Of a stretch of DNA of 64,000 bases, positions 35,976-47,772 are shown piece after piece. Location: positions 168,528,438-168,592,437 of the forward strand of contig OX352773.1 of assembly GCA_947095535.1 (NCBI GenBank), in the 5' to 3' direction. Below the pieces are notes generated by a model. It was not told where the DNA came from and did not search any database. It worked only from the letters and a program-made list of their open reading frames with translations. The translations under genes were made by a program, and so were the position numbers. Position 1 is the stretch's first letter, and the number at the start of each line of letters is the position of its first letter. Source of the DNA: Poecilobothrus nobilitatus. Taxonomy: Eukaryota > Arthropoda > Insecta > Diptera > Dolichopodidae.

Positions 35976-36636
35976 CTCTTAGCACATTTTTAAAAATTTT
36001 TTCGCTCTGTCGCTCCGTCTATCCGTTTGAAAAACTTCGATACTGTTATAGGCGGATCAAAATATTTTAACCATATAGTTCTTCTACAGCTTCACAAAGT
36101 TCGAAAAGCTGTTTTTTCAAATTTGATTATAATGATGAAGTTCTACTGAATGAATCTATGCAATACAAAAATGTCAAACCACATCAGGAAATGTTTTAAG
36201 CTTTATAATAAAAAATAAAACTACATGTATAATTTTTTCAAATTTAGTATTTAAACTTTTTAAGATTTTGGTTCTTTCGAAACGCTTAAAAAGACTTTAG
36301 AAATTATTTTGTACTTTATATATGTTTTAAGAGCTATTAGAGATCAAAACTTGAAGATTTACGATTTATAGACACCTGTATCTTGGGTAGATGTACATAT
36401 TTTTTGAACTGTACACATTTTTGTAAGTATGACATAAAAATTAAAGCTACATATTATTATATTTTTAAATATGACATTATCGACATTTCTTAAAGTTTTC
36501 TTTCTCTTGATTTTTCACAATTTTCTGTTAATTAAAAAATTCTAAGAAATTTTACAATAGTCTACAATGATTTTTATTGTCATTTTGAAAATGTCTCCCT
36601 TTAAAAACCTTTAATTTTAAATATTGGCTTGTTTTT
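35976..36636 (+). mobile_element. Divergent HINE3-like element
   Basis: Starts TCTCTTAGCACATTTTTAAA followed by CTCTGTCGCTCCGTCTATCC and ends with TTTAAAAACCTTTAATTTTA and GGCTTGTTTT. Termini and order follow HINE3, but the core is strongly diverged. Confidence 0.5.
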
Positions 36637-36720
36637 TGTTTTTTTTTTTTGGAAAATAACAGTAAATATTAAATTATTGATATATTTGTCAAATAGGTAT
36701 TGAATAGAGTTGTCTAAAAC

Positions 36721-37749
36721 ATGAATATTCAAAATTTTGTAGGAATAAAAGCAATTATTTTTCATATTAAATTACTTTCAATATTTTGTTTTCATAATAT
36801 TATATATTATAAAAAAATATTAAAATTTAAAAAATCAAAATTATTTCAAATATTTATTTATTTTTTATTGGTATTAAAATCAATGATAATACCGATATTT
36901 ATTACATTTCTTTCGTATGATACTATTAGAAAACTACCAGCCTTCCTACTTTTAGTTATTGTTTTAGGTGCTTTTTCATTTATTACAATAAGTTTTGTTG
37001 CTGCAATTACAAAATTTCATTTAAATAAAAAATATATTAAAATATTTAATATATTGTTAAAAATTGAAAGTATATATTTCAAGAAAAAAAAAAAAGTGAA
37101 TATTTCAAAATTTTTTATTATAATTTATATAATGAAATGTTTTTTAATTTTTCTTATTATTGTTCATTTTGTTTTATCAATTTCTATGAGAACACATTTT
37201 ACAATTGGTATTATTTATTTTGGTTTAATTGAAATAAACATAAGAATATCTAATAATTTATTTTATTTGTGTATAATTTATTTAACAAAAAATTTTTGTG
37301 ATTTTAAAGAACAATTTAAAAGTGAACTGAATGAAATTTTATATATACAAGAAAATTATTATTATAAAAGATATAAAAATTTTGAATTAAAATATCAAAA
37401 AAAATTAATAAAAATTAATAAAATGAATATATGGTTAAATAAAAATTATTATTGTTTAATTAAATTAATGAAATATTATGAATTTGAAATGTTAATACAT
37501 TTATTTGCAAAAATATCAAATTGTATAACAGCATTTTTTTCAATTTTTACAAATGTAAGATCATTAGAAGATTTAAATAATATGACAACACTAAGTTATG
37601 TGATTGAAATGCCAATATATTTTATGGAAATGATTTTATTAATTGTCGGTATTGATACTTGTATTGAAAAATTAAAATATTGTAAAAAATACATAGAAAA
37701 TTTTGGAAATTTTCAACAAATTTATTCATTTCAAGGTTTCAAAACTTTG
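36721..37749 (+). CDS. Gustatory receptor-like, Gr-d, large first coding exon
   Basis: Encodes 343 intact residues from the ATG at 36721 (MNIQNFVGIKAIIFHIKLLS) to the phase-0 donor TTG|GTAAGG (37749/37750). It has the same six hydrophobic segments as the other copies, the loop NFCDFKEQFKSELNEILYIQ, and the sixth-segment block MEMILLIVGIDTCIEKLKYC. The C-terminal part and the downstream 0.5 kb closely match those of Gr-f, while the 5' part is diverged; it is closest to Gr-a in the middle (NKMNIWLNKNYYCLIKLMKY). The A-run AAGAAAAAAAAAAAG near 37081 is a slippage-prone site but keeps the frame. The TM7 exon is not identified. Chemoreceptor role by family; ligand unknown. Confidence 0.86.
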
Positions 37750-38330
37750 GTAAGGTATATTTTTATTTAAAAAAAAATTATTAAATATTAATAAATATTA
37801 ATAAAAAGCATAATATGCTTTAAATTGCCGGTTTTGTTAATTTATGTTTTTACAATATATAAAAACATTTTCATGCCATATCTAAAAACTCAATAATTTG
37901 TTAGCAGTAGTGTCTTCAAAAAACAAAACAAAATTTCGCACATTGTAAACGTAATTTATAAGACTGTTTACTGTATCAAAGGTTAATAAATAACATTTTT
38001 ATCATTTAAAAAAAAAACGATTCTCTCTGTTTATACTTTGTAATTTCTCTCAATTTTATAATGCTCGTATTTTATTATTTATTTACTCTCTACGTTCAAC
38101 CAAATTTTATGGTTGACAGATTCGAGTAAATCCTTTTTAAATTACGATAAAATGTTACTCGTCTCATTTTTGCATTGTAACATATTAACTGTAAAATGAA
38201 TATAAACAAAACGTAAAGGAGGAGAAAATTATGATGAAAAATAACAATTAATGTTAAAGTGGTATTTAAGTTATAAAATATAAATTTTTTTATTCTTTAA
38301 AAGAATTAAAAGTATTAGGTACCTTTTTAA
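37750..38330. repeat. Gr-d intron start, shared with the Gr-f downstream region
   Basis: About 37845-38300 is nearly identical to 51750-52200 downstream of Gr-f (for example TTGTTAGCAGTAGTGTCTTC and GATTCTCTCTGTTTATAC). No C-terminal receptor exon could be recognised in it in any frame, although two copies were compared. Confidence 0.6.
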
Positions 38331-39298
38331 CAGCTTTTTATTAACTTGGTTGGGTGAAGGATGGAATCTTAGAACCCATTTTAAATACACTTCCCGTTGA
38401 GCTAGTGACTTGAAATTTTCTTCATTAAATCAGATCCCGATGACAATACATGATTTTAAAATAATAATATCGAAAAACATTAGAGAAATTAGCTTAATTT
38501 CAAAATTAAATTTTCATACAAAGATATAATTTAACAGAAGATTAACAAAGATATAAAGACAGAATTTTTAACAGAATTATTACAGAACCAAAATAAAACA
38601 TTTTATCTAAATTTACTAAACTCACCAATACCAATACATATACGTAATATATAAATGTTTTTTTTTTTCTATAAAAAACTATTGTTTTTTATGTAGAGTG
38701 TAGACCATTGCATTGTATGCGTACATATACATAGGTACATACTTCCAAATATGTAATAATATGTGCTTCGAAAATATTTTTGGTTTGAAACCGACGAATT
38801 TGAAAGATATGAATGTGTAAACAAATTAATGTGCCACACTTGAGAACACAGTGTAAAATTTAATATGCATTTACTTAAAATTTAGTAAGCAAGTGTTAAA
38901 TTTAAGTTTTTTTTTCATCAAATCAAGTGATTTTTAGTATACATTTTTATTTATAAAAGCAATGTTTATTTATAATATTTATATAGATATGTGTTTTTCC
39001 TTTCTTAATTATAATTAAAATAGGGCTTTTCTTTCGAAACTCTTAACATATTAAAATCGCATATTATGGCCCTAACATTGATATCTAAATTGGGAGCTGC
39101 CTTTAAATTAAGATCTATTAGGGAATGATGATCTGCACCACTAATGCCGTTTTCTGAAGTATAAAAACTAAGAATATATTTTCAATTATGTAAAAACATT
39201 AAACAACAAAAATAATATATTAAAAATAAGAAATCCAGTCTTTTTTAAAAATAGTAAATAACAACAATATTTTTCTTTTCAATAACAATAATTATGAT
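38331..39298. repeat. Second copy of the 0.2-2.7 kb duplication, lacking HINE1
   Basis: 38337-38947 matches 233-797, and 38966-39298 matches 2387-2720. Where the first copy carries HINE1, this copy has about 18 bases (TTATAAAAGCAATGTT region). No gene was found. Confidence 0.7.
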
Positions 39299-40040
39299 TT
39301 GTTGCCTCCAGCTTTGTTGCCGTTTGTTGCCTCCAGCTTTTATTTTAATTTCACAGACTTTAAAACTTATATATACTTATATTTATATATATATTTGACA
39401 TATTGAAATAAACTTTTTCAAAGAAATCTCGATTGTAACAATATAGTTTAGAAAATTACAGAAAAATTTGCTATTAAAAATTTATTTTCTACTTTTTGTT
39501 CAAAAAAGCTGTTTTTTTAAAAATTTTTTTTATTTATTTTATTTTATTCTTTTTAGTAACGACAAATATAAGTATTCAAAATTTAAATAAAAATATTGCA
39601 ATTTTATAATGTTCTTTATTTCCACTTAAAAGGGCGACCCTTTAAAAACTTTGATTTATATACTGCATTGTTCTTTCTTTCTTTTATAGCATGACATTTT
39701 AATATTTCTTTTTTTCGATCTGTTATGTGTGTAAATATCAGATGTGCACATATACATAAGAAATAGCCTTTAAAAATATTTAAAAACAATCAAAGTAACA
39801 TTTTTTGTTCTCTTTTTTTCTATTCGTTTTTATTTTTCTTCCAGTATTACATTTTACTTTTTTTTTCTGTTATTTAGGTACGCTAAGAACTTATTTTTTT
39901 TTTTTAATATTAAATTTATGCATACAGTCTATTTAAAAAATAGAAATTATTAGCTATAGAACATTCTGAATTTTTTTTTTGTTCGTTTATGTTAACCGTC
40001 CATTCATATGCAAACATAAAATTTTTTTTTTTTCGTTTAT
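39299..40040. repeat. Inverted copy of part of the 2.9-5.0 kb array
   Basis: Read on the minus strand it reproduces 4860-5030 reversed (GTTGCCTCCAGCTTT, duplicated at 39301 and 39326) and then the 0.7-kb unit with CTAAATAACAGAAAAAAAAA and CAGAATGTTCTATAGCTAAT, ending in the ATGAATGGACGGTTAACATA subunit near 40000. Confidence 0.7.
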
Positions 40041-40975
40041 GTTTATGTTTATGTTCCCATCGTGCATTTGAAGAGGTAATTTTTGATCTACAGCGTTTGT
40101 CACGGTGTTTGAAATCAGGATCGGTCTGGAATATTGAAGTTTCTGGACTTTGAAGCGCTTATTTTGTTCTTCTGTTTAAGACTAATTTGGATGTTTCCTA
40201 TGTACAGCTTATGATTTTGAGCCTTAACAGCTTTTAAACAGGGGGTGGTTCAAAAAAATTTTCTGAAGATATTTTAAACTTATTCTAAAAGTTTTTTCTT
40301 ATCTCAAAATTTCAAATCCCTATTCAAAAACTGACATTATGAAGGAAGACAAATCATGCAAAATTTGGTTTTTACGTAACGGTAAATTTAAATACTAAAT
40401 TTTAAAAAATGTATAATTTTGATATGTATTTCCTTTGCAAAATTATTGCGCTTTAGCACAGAAGCTCAATAAGTTTCTTTGATTACAATCTATTGGCCCA
40501 TTTTGGCACGAGAACTAAATTAAGTTTTAAAATTCTTTTATTGTCATACTTAAAGCTTTTAACTAATTAAGTTGAAAATTTGCACAAGTGTTGCTCCTTA
40601 GCACAAAAGCTCATTCAGTTAAATTAATCACGGTACATTAACCCATTTCGGCACAGCAGTATGTCAAAAAAATATTGTTTTCTATTTGCATCCAATGTTG
40701 CAAGAGGAAATTACTGTTTTAAAGGAAGCCTCTGACAAATTTTTGTTAAGCTTTATTAACCCATTTCCGCACGAGTGTCTTTTAAAAATATTCTGCCTAA
40801 TTTTTTTTATTGTTATTACTTATTATTATAGAAAAAGTAACGTAAAAAATATCTGGTTAATTTATAAACGAAATCCTGCCGTTTGATGTTTGTAGATCGA
40901 AAATATGTTAAGTCGAAAGGTGAGGTATTATATACACATTTAAAAATAGGCAACCGTGTAATTAGTACGGTTAAC
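40041..40975. repeat. Repeat fragments duplicated from 10.4-11.2 kb and 19.4-19.8 kb
   Basis: 40052-40440 matches 10433-10600 and then 10980-11190, with the middle missing. 40450-40800 holds TTAACCCATTT..GCACGAG type units related to 19440-19830 and 49170-49560. A 66-codon open frame at 40686-40886 falls in these repeats and is not considered a gene. Confidence 0.5.
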
Positions 40976-42420
40976 ATCCATCGTTGATTATTGATATTTA
41001 CTGTTTATGCTTAGATTGTTAGAGCACTGAGTAATCACATGTTTGACAGTTAAAGGCTGGTTACAGAAATTGCAGTTAGGTCTGTATACTTTCCTTCAAA
41101 TAAGTATTTATGAATAGTGTGCACCGCAGTATCACTCTTGTAAATTTAATGCCTAGTTCTCTTGACATAATTTTGATAGGACCTTCGTACTTATTTATGG
41201 CGGTGTGTAGCTTGATGAACGATATAAATAGTTCTCAGTTTTCTTGAATTTTTTTTAAAGTTTAGTTTTTTATTACTTTTACAGCTAGTGCTGAAAATGG
41301 AGTGCTTTCAGTTTTTAGCGGACTATTTTGTGCTAATTTGGCTGCTTGATCGGCAAGTTCGTTCCCCTTAATTCCAACGCGATCTGGAATCCACATCAGG
41401 TAACTTTTTTCTAGTATAGGCTGTTCCTGATTTGTTTAACCATTAATTTCATCGTTGCCACAATTTTGGATAACTTTGATGGCGCTAAGGTAGACGGAAT
41501 AAGGGACAAATCTCTTGTTTCGACATAGTTTCTTTCTCCATTTGCTAACTTTGTGGTCTCTAGTATTCCTTTAAGGTCCGCTGTAAATATTTGGCAGCTG
41601 TGATCTAGGATTGCGTTTTTGGTGGTTTTGAAATTAGTCACAATAGCGTAGCTAACCCTTCTTCAGTTTTTGACGCGTCTGTGTAAATTGCCGCGTTTTA
41701 AATGAAATTTTGTCTGTACTGATTGAACTTATCTCTGAAAATTTCTGGTCGGATGTAATCTTTTTGGTAGTTTTCAAGTTCTGTTAATACGCCGGAATCC
41801 CAGTTGGTCCATTGTGGTATTGTTGGCGTATATGGAATTTTTGATTTAATATCTAGACCTATTTTATTTAATGTTTGGAGACTATTAATGAGGGTTGCCC
41901 GTGAAATTTTGCAGGGCAAATGTTGAACAGTTGTACTGATAATGGCGAGTTCTGGAGCACACCTGACTTTAATTTACTTACTTTTGAGTGCTCATTATCT
42001 ACCCTCACTATTACCATTCTATTTTCTAGAAAGGCTTTTATAATTTTGGTAAGTTTTTTACCTGCGTTCCATTTGAAAGACTTCTGATGAGAGTTTGGAA
42101 TGAAACCATATCAAAAGCTCTTTCCTAAATAATAAGAGATGATATAACCGTGAATTTTGTTATTTAAAGTTTCCTGGCATTTCCATGTGATTAACTGCAG
42201 CATTGAGAATCTCCTCCTAATTATCCTGAAATCGTAAATGCTTATTGGGTTTTTTGTTTCTATCAGCCATTTTAGTCGGTTTGCGATAATTTATCCCAGT
42301 ATTTTTGAATGAGTAAATAGTAGAGAAATAAATCTGTATGATTCAAAATTATTTGGATTCTTTTTCGGTTTTAGCAAAGGAATAAGCACTGCTAATTTCC
42401 AAGCTTGCCTGAGGGTATAT
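40976..42420 (-). pseudogene. LINE with RT, RNase H and C-terminal zinc-knuckle traces
   Basis: On the minus strand, from right to left: KLAVLIPLLKPKKNP and SYRFISLL (RT N-terminal block, about 42340-42410), ERAFDMVSFQTLI (RT palm, about 42100), KLKSGVLQNSPLS (about 41950, a decayed GVPQGSPLSP box), IYTDASKTEEG (RNase H, about 41670), MWIPDRVGIKGNELADQAAK (RNase H, about 41345-41400) and CNFCNQPLTVKHVITQC (about 41030-41085). This is the domain order of I-like or R1-like non-LTR elements. Multiple frame changes and stops make it a fossil. Paralogous block 11.2 kb lacks nearly all of it. Confidence 0.75.
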
Positions 42421-42546
42421 GCTTTGTCCATTATTAAGAGTATCGTTTAAGAATCAAACCATTTCTTTTCATATTTTTTTACCTCTTTTGCCTCTTTTCG
42501 TGTTAGTATTAGTTAGAAATATTGTGATTGTGTGTGCTCTAAAATT

Positions 42547-43594
42547 AAAACAAGTAAAAATAACAGTAAGTAGATGCAACCGACTTATTTATACCCTACA
42601 CCTAAAACATTCAAATTAAATTAAAAATCCATAAGTTATTTTAGTTAGGTATTTAATACAAGCTAAAAAAAATAAATGCTGTTACAACCTTTGTACAAAA
42701 TTTCAGGTTTCTATCTTTATTAAATTCGAAAATATGATTGTTAGGGCTTGGGAAATGTGTGAAGGCACGCGGACCACCACCCCAATTCATCTCAAATTTT
42801 AGAGACATCAACAGGGTAGAACATTCTTATATCAAATTTCAAGTTTATATATTTATTAATTTCGAAGATATGCTTGTTTGGTCTTAGGAGTTGTGTGGCA
42901 GATACCCGAACAACCATTCTAATTCATCTTAAATTTTGGACAAATCAGGGATTCAGGAAACAACACCCTTGTACCAAACTTGAAGTTTCTGTCTTTATTA
43001 ATTTCGAAGATATGCTTGTTCGGTTTTGGGAGTTGTATGGGAGGTACGCGAACGACCACTGCAATTCCTCTCAAATTTTAGACAAATCAGGGATTTAGGA
43101 AACAGCACCCTCCTTTCAAATTTGAAGTTCCCATCTTTATTAATTTCGAAGATATGCATGTTCGGTTTTGGGAGTTGTATGGGAGGTACCCGAACAGCTC
43201 CACCAATTCATCTCAAATTTTAGACAAATCAGGGATTCAGGAAACAACACCCTAGTACCAAATTTGAAGTTTCTATCTTTATTAATTTCGAAAATATGCG
43301 TATTAGGTTTTGGAAGTTGTATGGGAGGTACTCGAACGCATGGTCCGATTTCGCCCATTTACAATCCCCGTCTTACCTTAGTCATTGTTAACCTACAGTA
43401 TAAATTTCATCAAGATAGCATCATTATTTTTTAAGTTATCGTGCGTACGGACGGACGGACGGACATCGCTAAATCGACTCCGGCGGTGATCCTGATTCAG
43501 AATATATATACTTGTCTATACCTAAGTCGCTTCCTTTTGGTGGTTACAACCACCATGCCAAAGTTAATATACCCTATACTTAATGTGTAGGGTA
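42547..43594 (-). mobile_element. HINE2 copy with a known empty site
   Basis: Starts AAAACAAGTAAAAATAACAG and ends GTGTAGGGTA. The centre has units starting GAAGATATGC at about 142-bp spacing (42865, 43007, 43149), plus related flanking units. Comparison with the paralogous sequence at 11371-11400 shows insertion between two T residues of AAAATTTAAAAAAA, with no target duplication. Confidence 0.85.
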
Positions 43595-44058
43595 TAAAAA
43601 AAGGGCACGCGAATAGCAGTAGCAGCAGGGGATTGTCTTTTATTATATTAAGATGTTTACCTATAATATGAAAATTAAAAATTGTTAAATTAAATATGGA
43701 TTAAGTAATACAATGCATATACTTTTATTACTCATTTTAGTCATTTTCATAATATTAACTTATTAAGTGTAAACTATGACATAAAATAAGGCGTGAAAAA
43801 AAAACAAAATTAAAATGAAAATTTAACAATTAAAGTTAAAGTAGAAAATAAATGTTATTAAACCCCAATTTTTTTTTTTTTTAATTTAATTTAAATAAAT
43901 TTTCTTTAACTTTTGACAAAAAATATTATTTTAATTTTCTCTAACAGTATTAAAATGTTTTATTTAATTTTTAATGCAAAAGTAAATGTTGAACCAAGAA
44001 CTTCAAAAACACATTATTATTATTCTCAAAAAAAAAATTAAACAGAGTGTTTCGAAAA
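43595..44058 (+). promoter_or_regulatory. Conserved upstream region of Gr-e
   Basis: Near-identical to 11382-11843 upstream of Gr-b. It contains GGGCACGCGAATAGCAGTAG, the ATAAGGCGTGAAAAAAAAAC block, a poly-T run and the short upstream ORF at 43955-44041. The promoter position within it is not determined. Confidence 0.5.
43955..44041 (+). other. Short upstream ORF in the Gr leader, 28 codons
   Basis: ATG to TAA, starting MFYLIFNAKVNVEPRTSK, ends 17 bases before the Gr-e ATG and is in a different frame (+2). The same uORF stands before Gr-c and Gr-f with one or two substitutions, and before Gr-b it stops early at ACT TGA. It may lie in the 5' UTR and dampen translation, or may only be carried along by recent duplication. 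Transcription start is unknown. Confidence 0.3.
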
Positions 44059-45102
44059 ATGAATATCAATAATATTATTGGTTTTAAGTTAATTATTTCT
44101 CATATACATTTTTTGTCAATATGTGGTTTTCAAAATATTATATTTTATAAAAAAATATTAATATTTAAAAAATCAAAATTACTTCAAATATATGTTAATT
44201 TTTTATTAATATTTCAATTAATAGTGATACCATTTATAATTAAACAATATTTCGAAACTTATATTACATCACAAATAAAAATGTCTACACCTCTACTTTG
44301 TAGACATATGATATCTATTTTATCGTTTGTTGCATTGAGTATAGGTGGTGTAATGGGAAAATTAAATTTAAATAAAAAATATATAAAAATATTTAATATA
44401 ATGTTAAAAATTGAAAATAATTATTTTAAAAACAGAAAAATAATGAAATTTTCAAAAATTTTTATAATAATTTATATTATGAAATTATTTTTATTTTCTA
44501 TTATAGTTTTTAAATTTTTAACAACAATTTATACATGAAATACTAAAACTCCGAAAAGTTATTGTTATTATTGTTTAATTGAAGGAAAAATAAGAATTTC
44601 TAGTAATTTATTTTATTTATGTATGATTTATTTAACAAAAAATTTCTGTGATTTTAAAAACCAATTTAAAGATGAACTAAAAGAAATTTTATATTTAAAA
44701 GAAAAAATTTATTATAAAAGACAAAATGATTTTGAATTAAAATATCAAAAAAATTTAACAAAAATTAATAGAATTAATAGTCGGTTTAATAAAAATTTAT
44801 ATTGTTTTATAAAACTAATGAAATATTATGAATTTGAAGTGTTAATACATTTATTTTCAGACATTTCTAATTCTATAATATCAATTTTTTTATCATATGT
44901 TTATTTAAGTTCAATGGAAGAGTTTAATTATGGAAGAGCAATGCATAAATTTATTCAAATACCGTTATATTTAATGGAAATGATTTTATTAATTGTTGGC
45001 ACTGATACTTTTATTAAAAAATTAAAATTTTGTAAGAACTATATACAAAATTTTGGAAATATTCAACAGTTTTATTTAATCAAAGGTTTGAACAAAACTT
45101 TG
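44059..45102 (+). pseudogene. Gustatory receptor-like, Gr-e, one nonsense codon, mosaic
   Basis: 1044 bases with the same ATG and donor (TTG|GTAAGG at 45102/45103) as Gr-b. Codon 160 is TGA (44536-44538) where Gr-b has GGA, in the loop after the third membrane segment; all other codons are open. The first 220 codons or so follow Gr-b almost exactly (VFKFLTTIYT, EGKIRI, KNQFKDE). The next part follows Gr-f (EFEVLIHLFSDISN, YGRAMHKF). The last follows Gr-b and Gr-c (NIQQFYLIKGLNKTL). This reads as conversion or unequal exchange. The normally conserved DTC before IKK is DTF here. A product from the first ATG would have only three membrane segments. Confidence 0.85.
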
Positions 45103-45653
45103 GTAAGGTATATTTTTATTTAAAAAACAAAATAATTAAATATTAATAAAAAGTATTAATTAAGTAATATTAGTATCTAAATTCGTAATAATAATCTATA
45201 TTATAATAACTAATATAATAATATAAAACAAATAAAATAAAAAATAATAATAAAAATTTAAAAAAAAAACAGCTTTTTTTGAACTAAAAAGTAGAAAATA
45301 AATTTTTAATTGCGAATTTTTCTGTAAATTATATTGTTGCGATGGAAATTTCTTTAAAAAAAATTATCTCAATGTAGCATTTATATATGTGCCATAAAGC
45401 CCATGAAATTAATATAAAAGCTGGAGGTAATATTTTCAAAATTTCAGTTTATAGTTATTCATTTAATTTAGAATCATGTATTGTCACCGAAATCTAGACT
45501 GTGTCTAAAATTGCTAGTCTCTAGCCCAACGGGAAGTGTGTCTAAAATAACTTGCAATATTCCACGATTCCTTTAACCACGAGTAAGTTCACTAAAAGCT
45601 GTTAATAATTCTTATATTAAATATTATATGGCGCATAAATAAAATAATTTAAA
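45103..45653. other. Gr-e intron start and dispersed repeat
   Basis: Nearly identical to 12888-13446 after Gr-b, including the CTAAAAAGTAGAAAATAAAT and AAAGCTGGAGG repeat at 45268-45430. No C-terminal receptor exon was recognised. Confidence 0.5.
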
Positions 45654-46811
45654 AACTAGGTAGAATTTAAACCAACAGTTTTTAAAAGCGCACATTTGCA
45701 AAAGATAATATAAACTGTTTAGAATTATGACTTGCACAACAATTTTAAAATTTAAGAAATTTTTTGTAATTAGAAAAGATGTGAAAATAGGACTTTTCAG
45801 GAATTTTGAGGGACTGTAAGTTCGGAACCCTATATAACTAAGAAAAACCGTGAATGCACGTAAAAACATATTATTGGAGCTTTAACTTGTATGTCTCGCT
45901 GAAGAAAAATGTATACAGGTACTTAAGTTACAGGTGCCTAAAAATAGCAAATTTTCAATTTTTCAGCCCTAATACCTCTTAAACAGGGGGTGGTGCAAAA
46001 AAATTTTCTGAAATAACTTATACTAATTCTAAAAGTTATTTCTTGTCTCAAAATTTCAGGTTCCTATCTAAAGCCGTGCCGGAGTTATGAAAAAAGAAAT
46101 TTCATGCAAAATGTGGTTTTTACATAACGGTAAATTTAAATAATAAATTACAAAATATTGTATAATTTTGATATTGTTTTATGAAGATAATAAAATTTTC
46201 GGTCTTCTGGCGGTTTTAGACTGCAAAACTATTACGCAGAGCTTGAGATATATACATCTTAAAATGAAGCTTTTTCGAAATTTTGAAGAGCTGTAACCCT
46301 GGAACCCTATACAACTAAAATAAATCTTTAACACACGTAAAAATATATTACTGTAGCTTTAATTTTTATATCTTGTCCAAGTAAAATGTGTACAGAAAGC
46401 GCGCCCGAGTTATGAAAGTAAAAAAATTATGCAAAATTTTGTTTTCACATAACGGTAAATTAAAATACTAAATTTAAAAAAATTGTATAATTTTGATATA
46501 AATTTACAAAGTTAAAAAAAATACTTGTCGAATGACGTTTTCAGATTGAAAAAATCTTAAGCAGAACATAAGATATATGCATTTAAAAATAGAGCTTTTT
46601 CAAAGTTTGAGGAGATGTAGCTCCGTAATGGATAATGGGGTTACATGAAAAAGTTGTTCCACAAAATTATTTTTTTTATGAAACCTACTCATGGTTAAAC
46701 ATTTTTTTCTCTATCTTGAACGGTGTAGAAGTTTTGTAAACAGACGGACGGAAGGACAGAGTGAAACTAATAAGCACCTTTTTTCAAAATTTTTTTGGAA
46801 ATGTCCAAAAA
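45654..46811 (-). mobile_element. HINE3 copy, paralogous to 13447-14543
   Basis: The left end AACTAGGTAGAATTTAAACC has lost the usual CAAGG; the right end has CAGACGGACGGAAGGACAGA and TTTTTTGGAAATGTCC. Unlike the 13-kb copy, the TGAAACCTACTCATGG to CGGTGTAGAAG part is retained. It was therefore in place before the segmental duplication. Confidence 0.7.
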
Positions 46812-46815
46812 ACCA

Positions 46816-47470
46816 TTTTTTAATTATTTATTTATTTATTCATATTCATATTCTCAAAGTGCCCATTCGCTCGTACAGAGTGTACAATATTAAATTTTCA
46901 AAACTAATCAATCTAATTGATTTAATAACAACTTAAACAAATAACTTCAGTGTTAAAAAAAAGTATTTTTCAAAATATCTAAACCTTAAAAGCTAATCTC
47001 AGACATTGTTTTTCATATTTCTAATTTAATTCATGACCATAAAAATATTTCTTTTTTGGATTTAACCTATCTATACATGTTACAACTACCTACTAATTGA
47101 TTTAAATTAGATTTAATAATTCATTTTGTACTCTCTTTTTAAATACTTTTATGTTTTCAATCTCTTTAAATTCACTATCCAGCCCATTGCAGAATTTGTA
47201 CGCTATATTATATAATGCTTCCCTTCCATTTAATCTTCTACTAAATAACCTTATTCCAATATTTTCGGAATTTCTAATGTTGTAAGTATGTCGTTGATTA
47301 TTTATTGTAATGTTGACGTTGGAGTTTATTTTATTTTTCACCATTAAGTGAACTTGCACTATTAATTTGTACTTTGTTAACAGGTCCAGTGGTAAAATTG
47401 TATGATTAGTGTGTATGCATTCTGTTGATGCTTTGAATAATATGCTTTTATCGAAACAGATTTAAACCCC
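46816..47470 (-). pseudogene. LINE 3' end, longest of three copies
   Basis: Reading on the minus strand: ILFKASTECIHTNHTILPLD (about 47390-47450), then an open stretch to 47102 with RHTYNIRNSENIGIRLFSRR, NGREALYNIAYKFCNGLDSE and IKVFKKRVQNELLN. This is the usual end of ORF2 in jockey/CR1-like elements, where the R..G...L...WN.L block precedes FK..L...L. A 3' UTR with TGTACACTCTGTACGAGCGA and an (AATA)n tail at 46821-46838 follow. It is truncated at the 5' side. Shorter copies are at 14548 and 22893. Confidence 0.7.
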
Positions 47471-47687
47471 TTAAAAAGTAGAAAATAAAATTAGTGATAG
47501 ATCTTGAGCATATCAAGTTGTTATATGTTATAAGATAATAAAGACCTTAGAAAAGTATTTGAGGTTATTTTATATGATTTTATATGCTTTTATATTAACT
47601 CATCGGTGTCGGTGTCGGTTTATTAATTTATTTATTTATTTGTCATTCTGTCACGCTTTTTATTATCTTCGTAATCTGTTAGCAACA

Positions 47688-47772
47688 TTTGTAAGTGTTG
47701 TATGGTGCAGAGGAAAGTGTACAGGTTTCAAAAGTGCGGGTCATTTTGTTCGAATCCATTTCACATGCAACT
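47688..47772 (+). repeat. tRNA-derived SINE-like sequence, paralogue of 15150
   Basis: A box TGGTGCAGAGG at 47703-47713 and B box GTTCGAATCC at 47748-47757, unchanged from the 15-kb copy. The flanking CGGTGTCGGTGTCGG phrase is also shared. Confidence 0.5.

Noticed and set aside
37905..37960. Possible shared exon after TTGTTAG in the Gr-d and Gr-f introns
   Set aside because: The stretch is conserved, but so is the whole flank. Frames give few residues, no hydrophobic helix and a quick stop.
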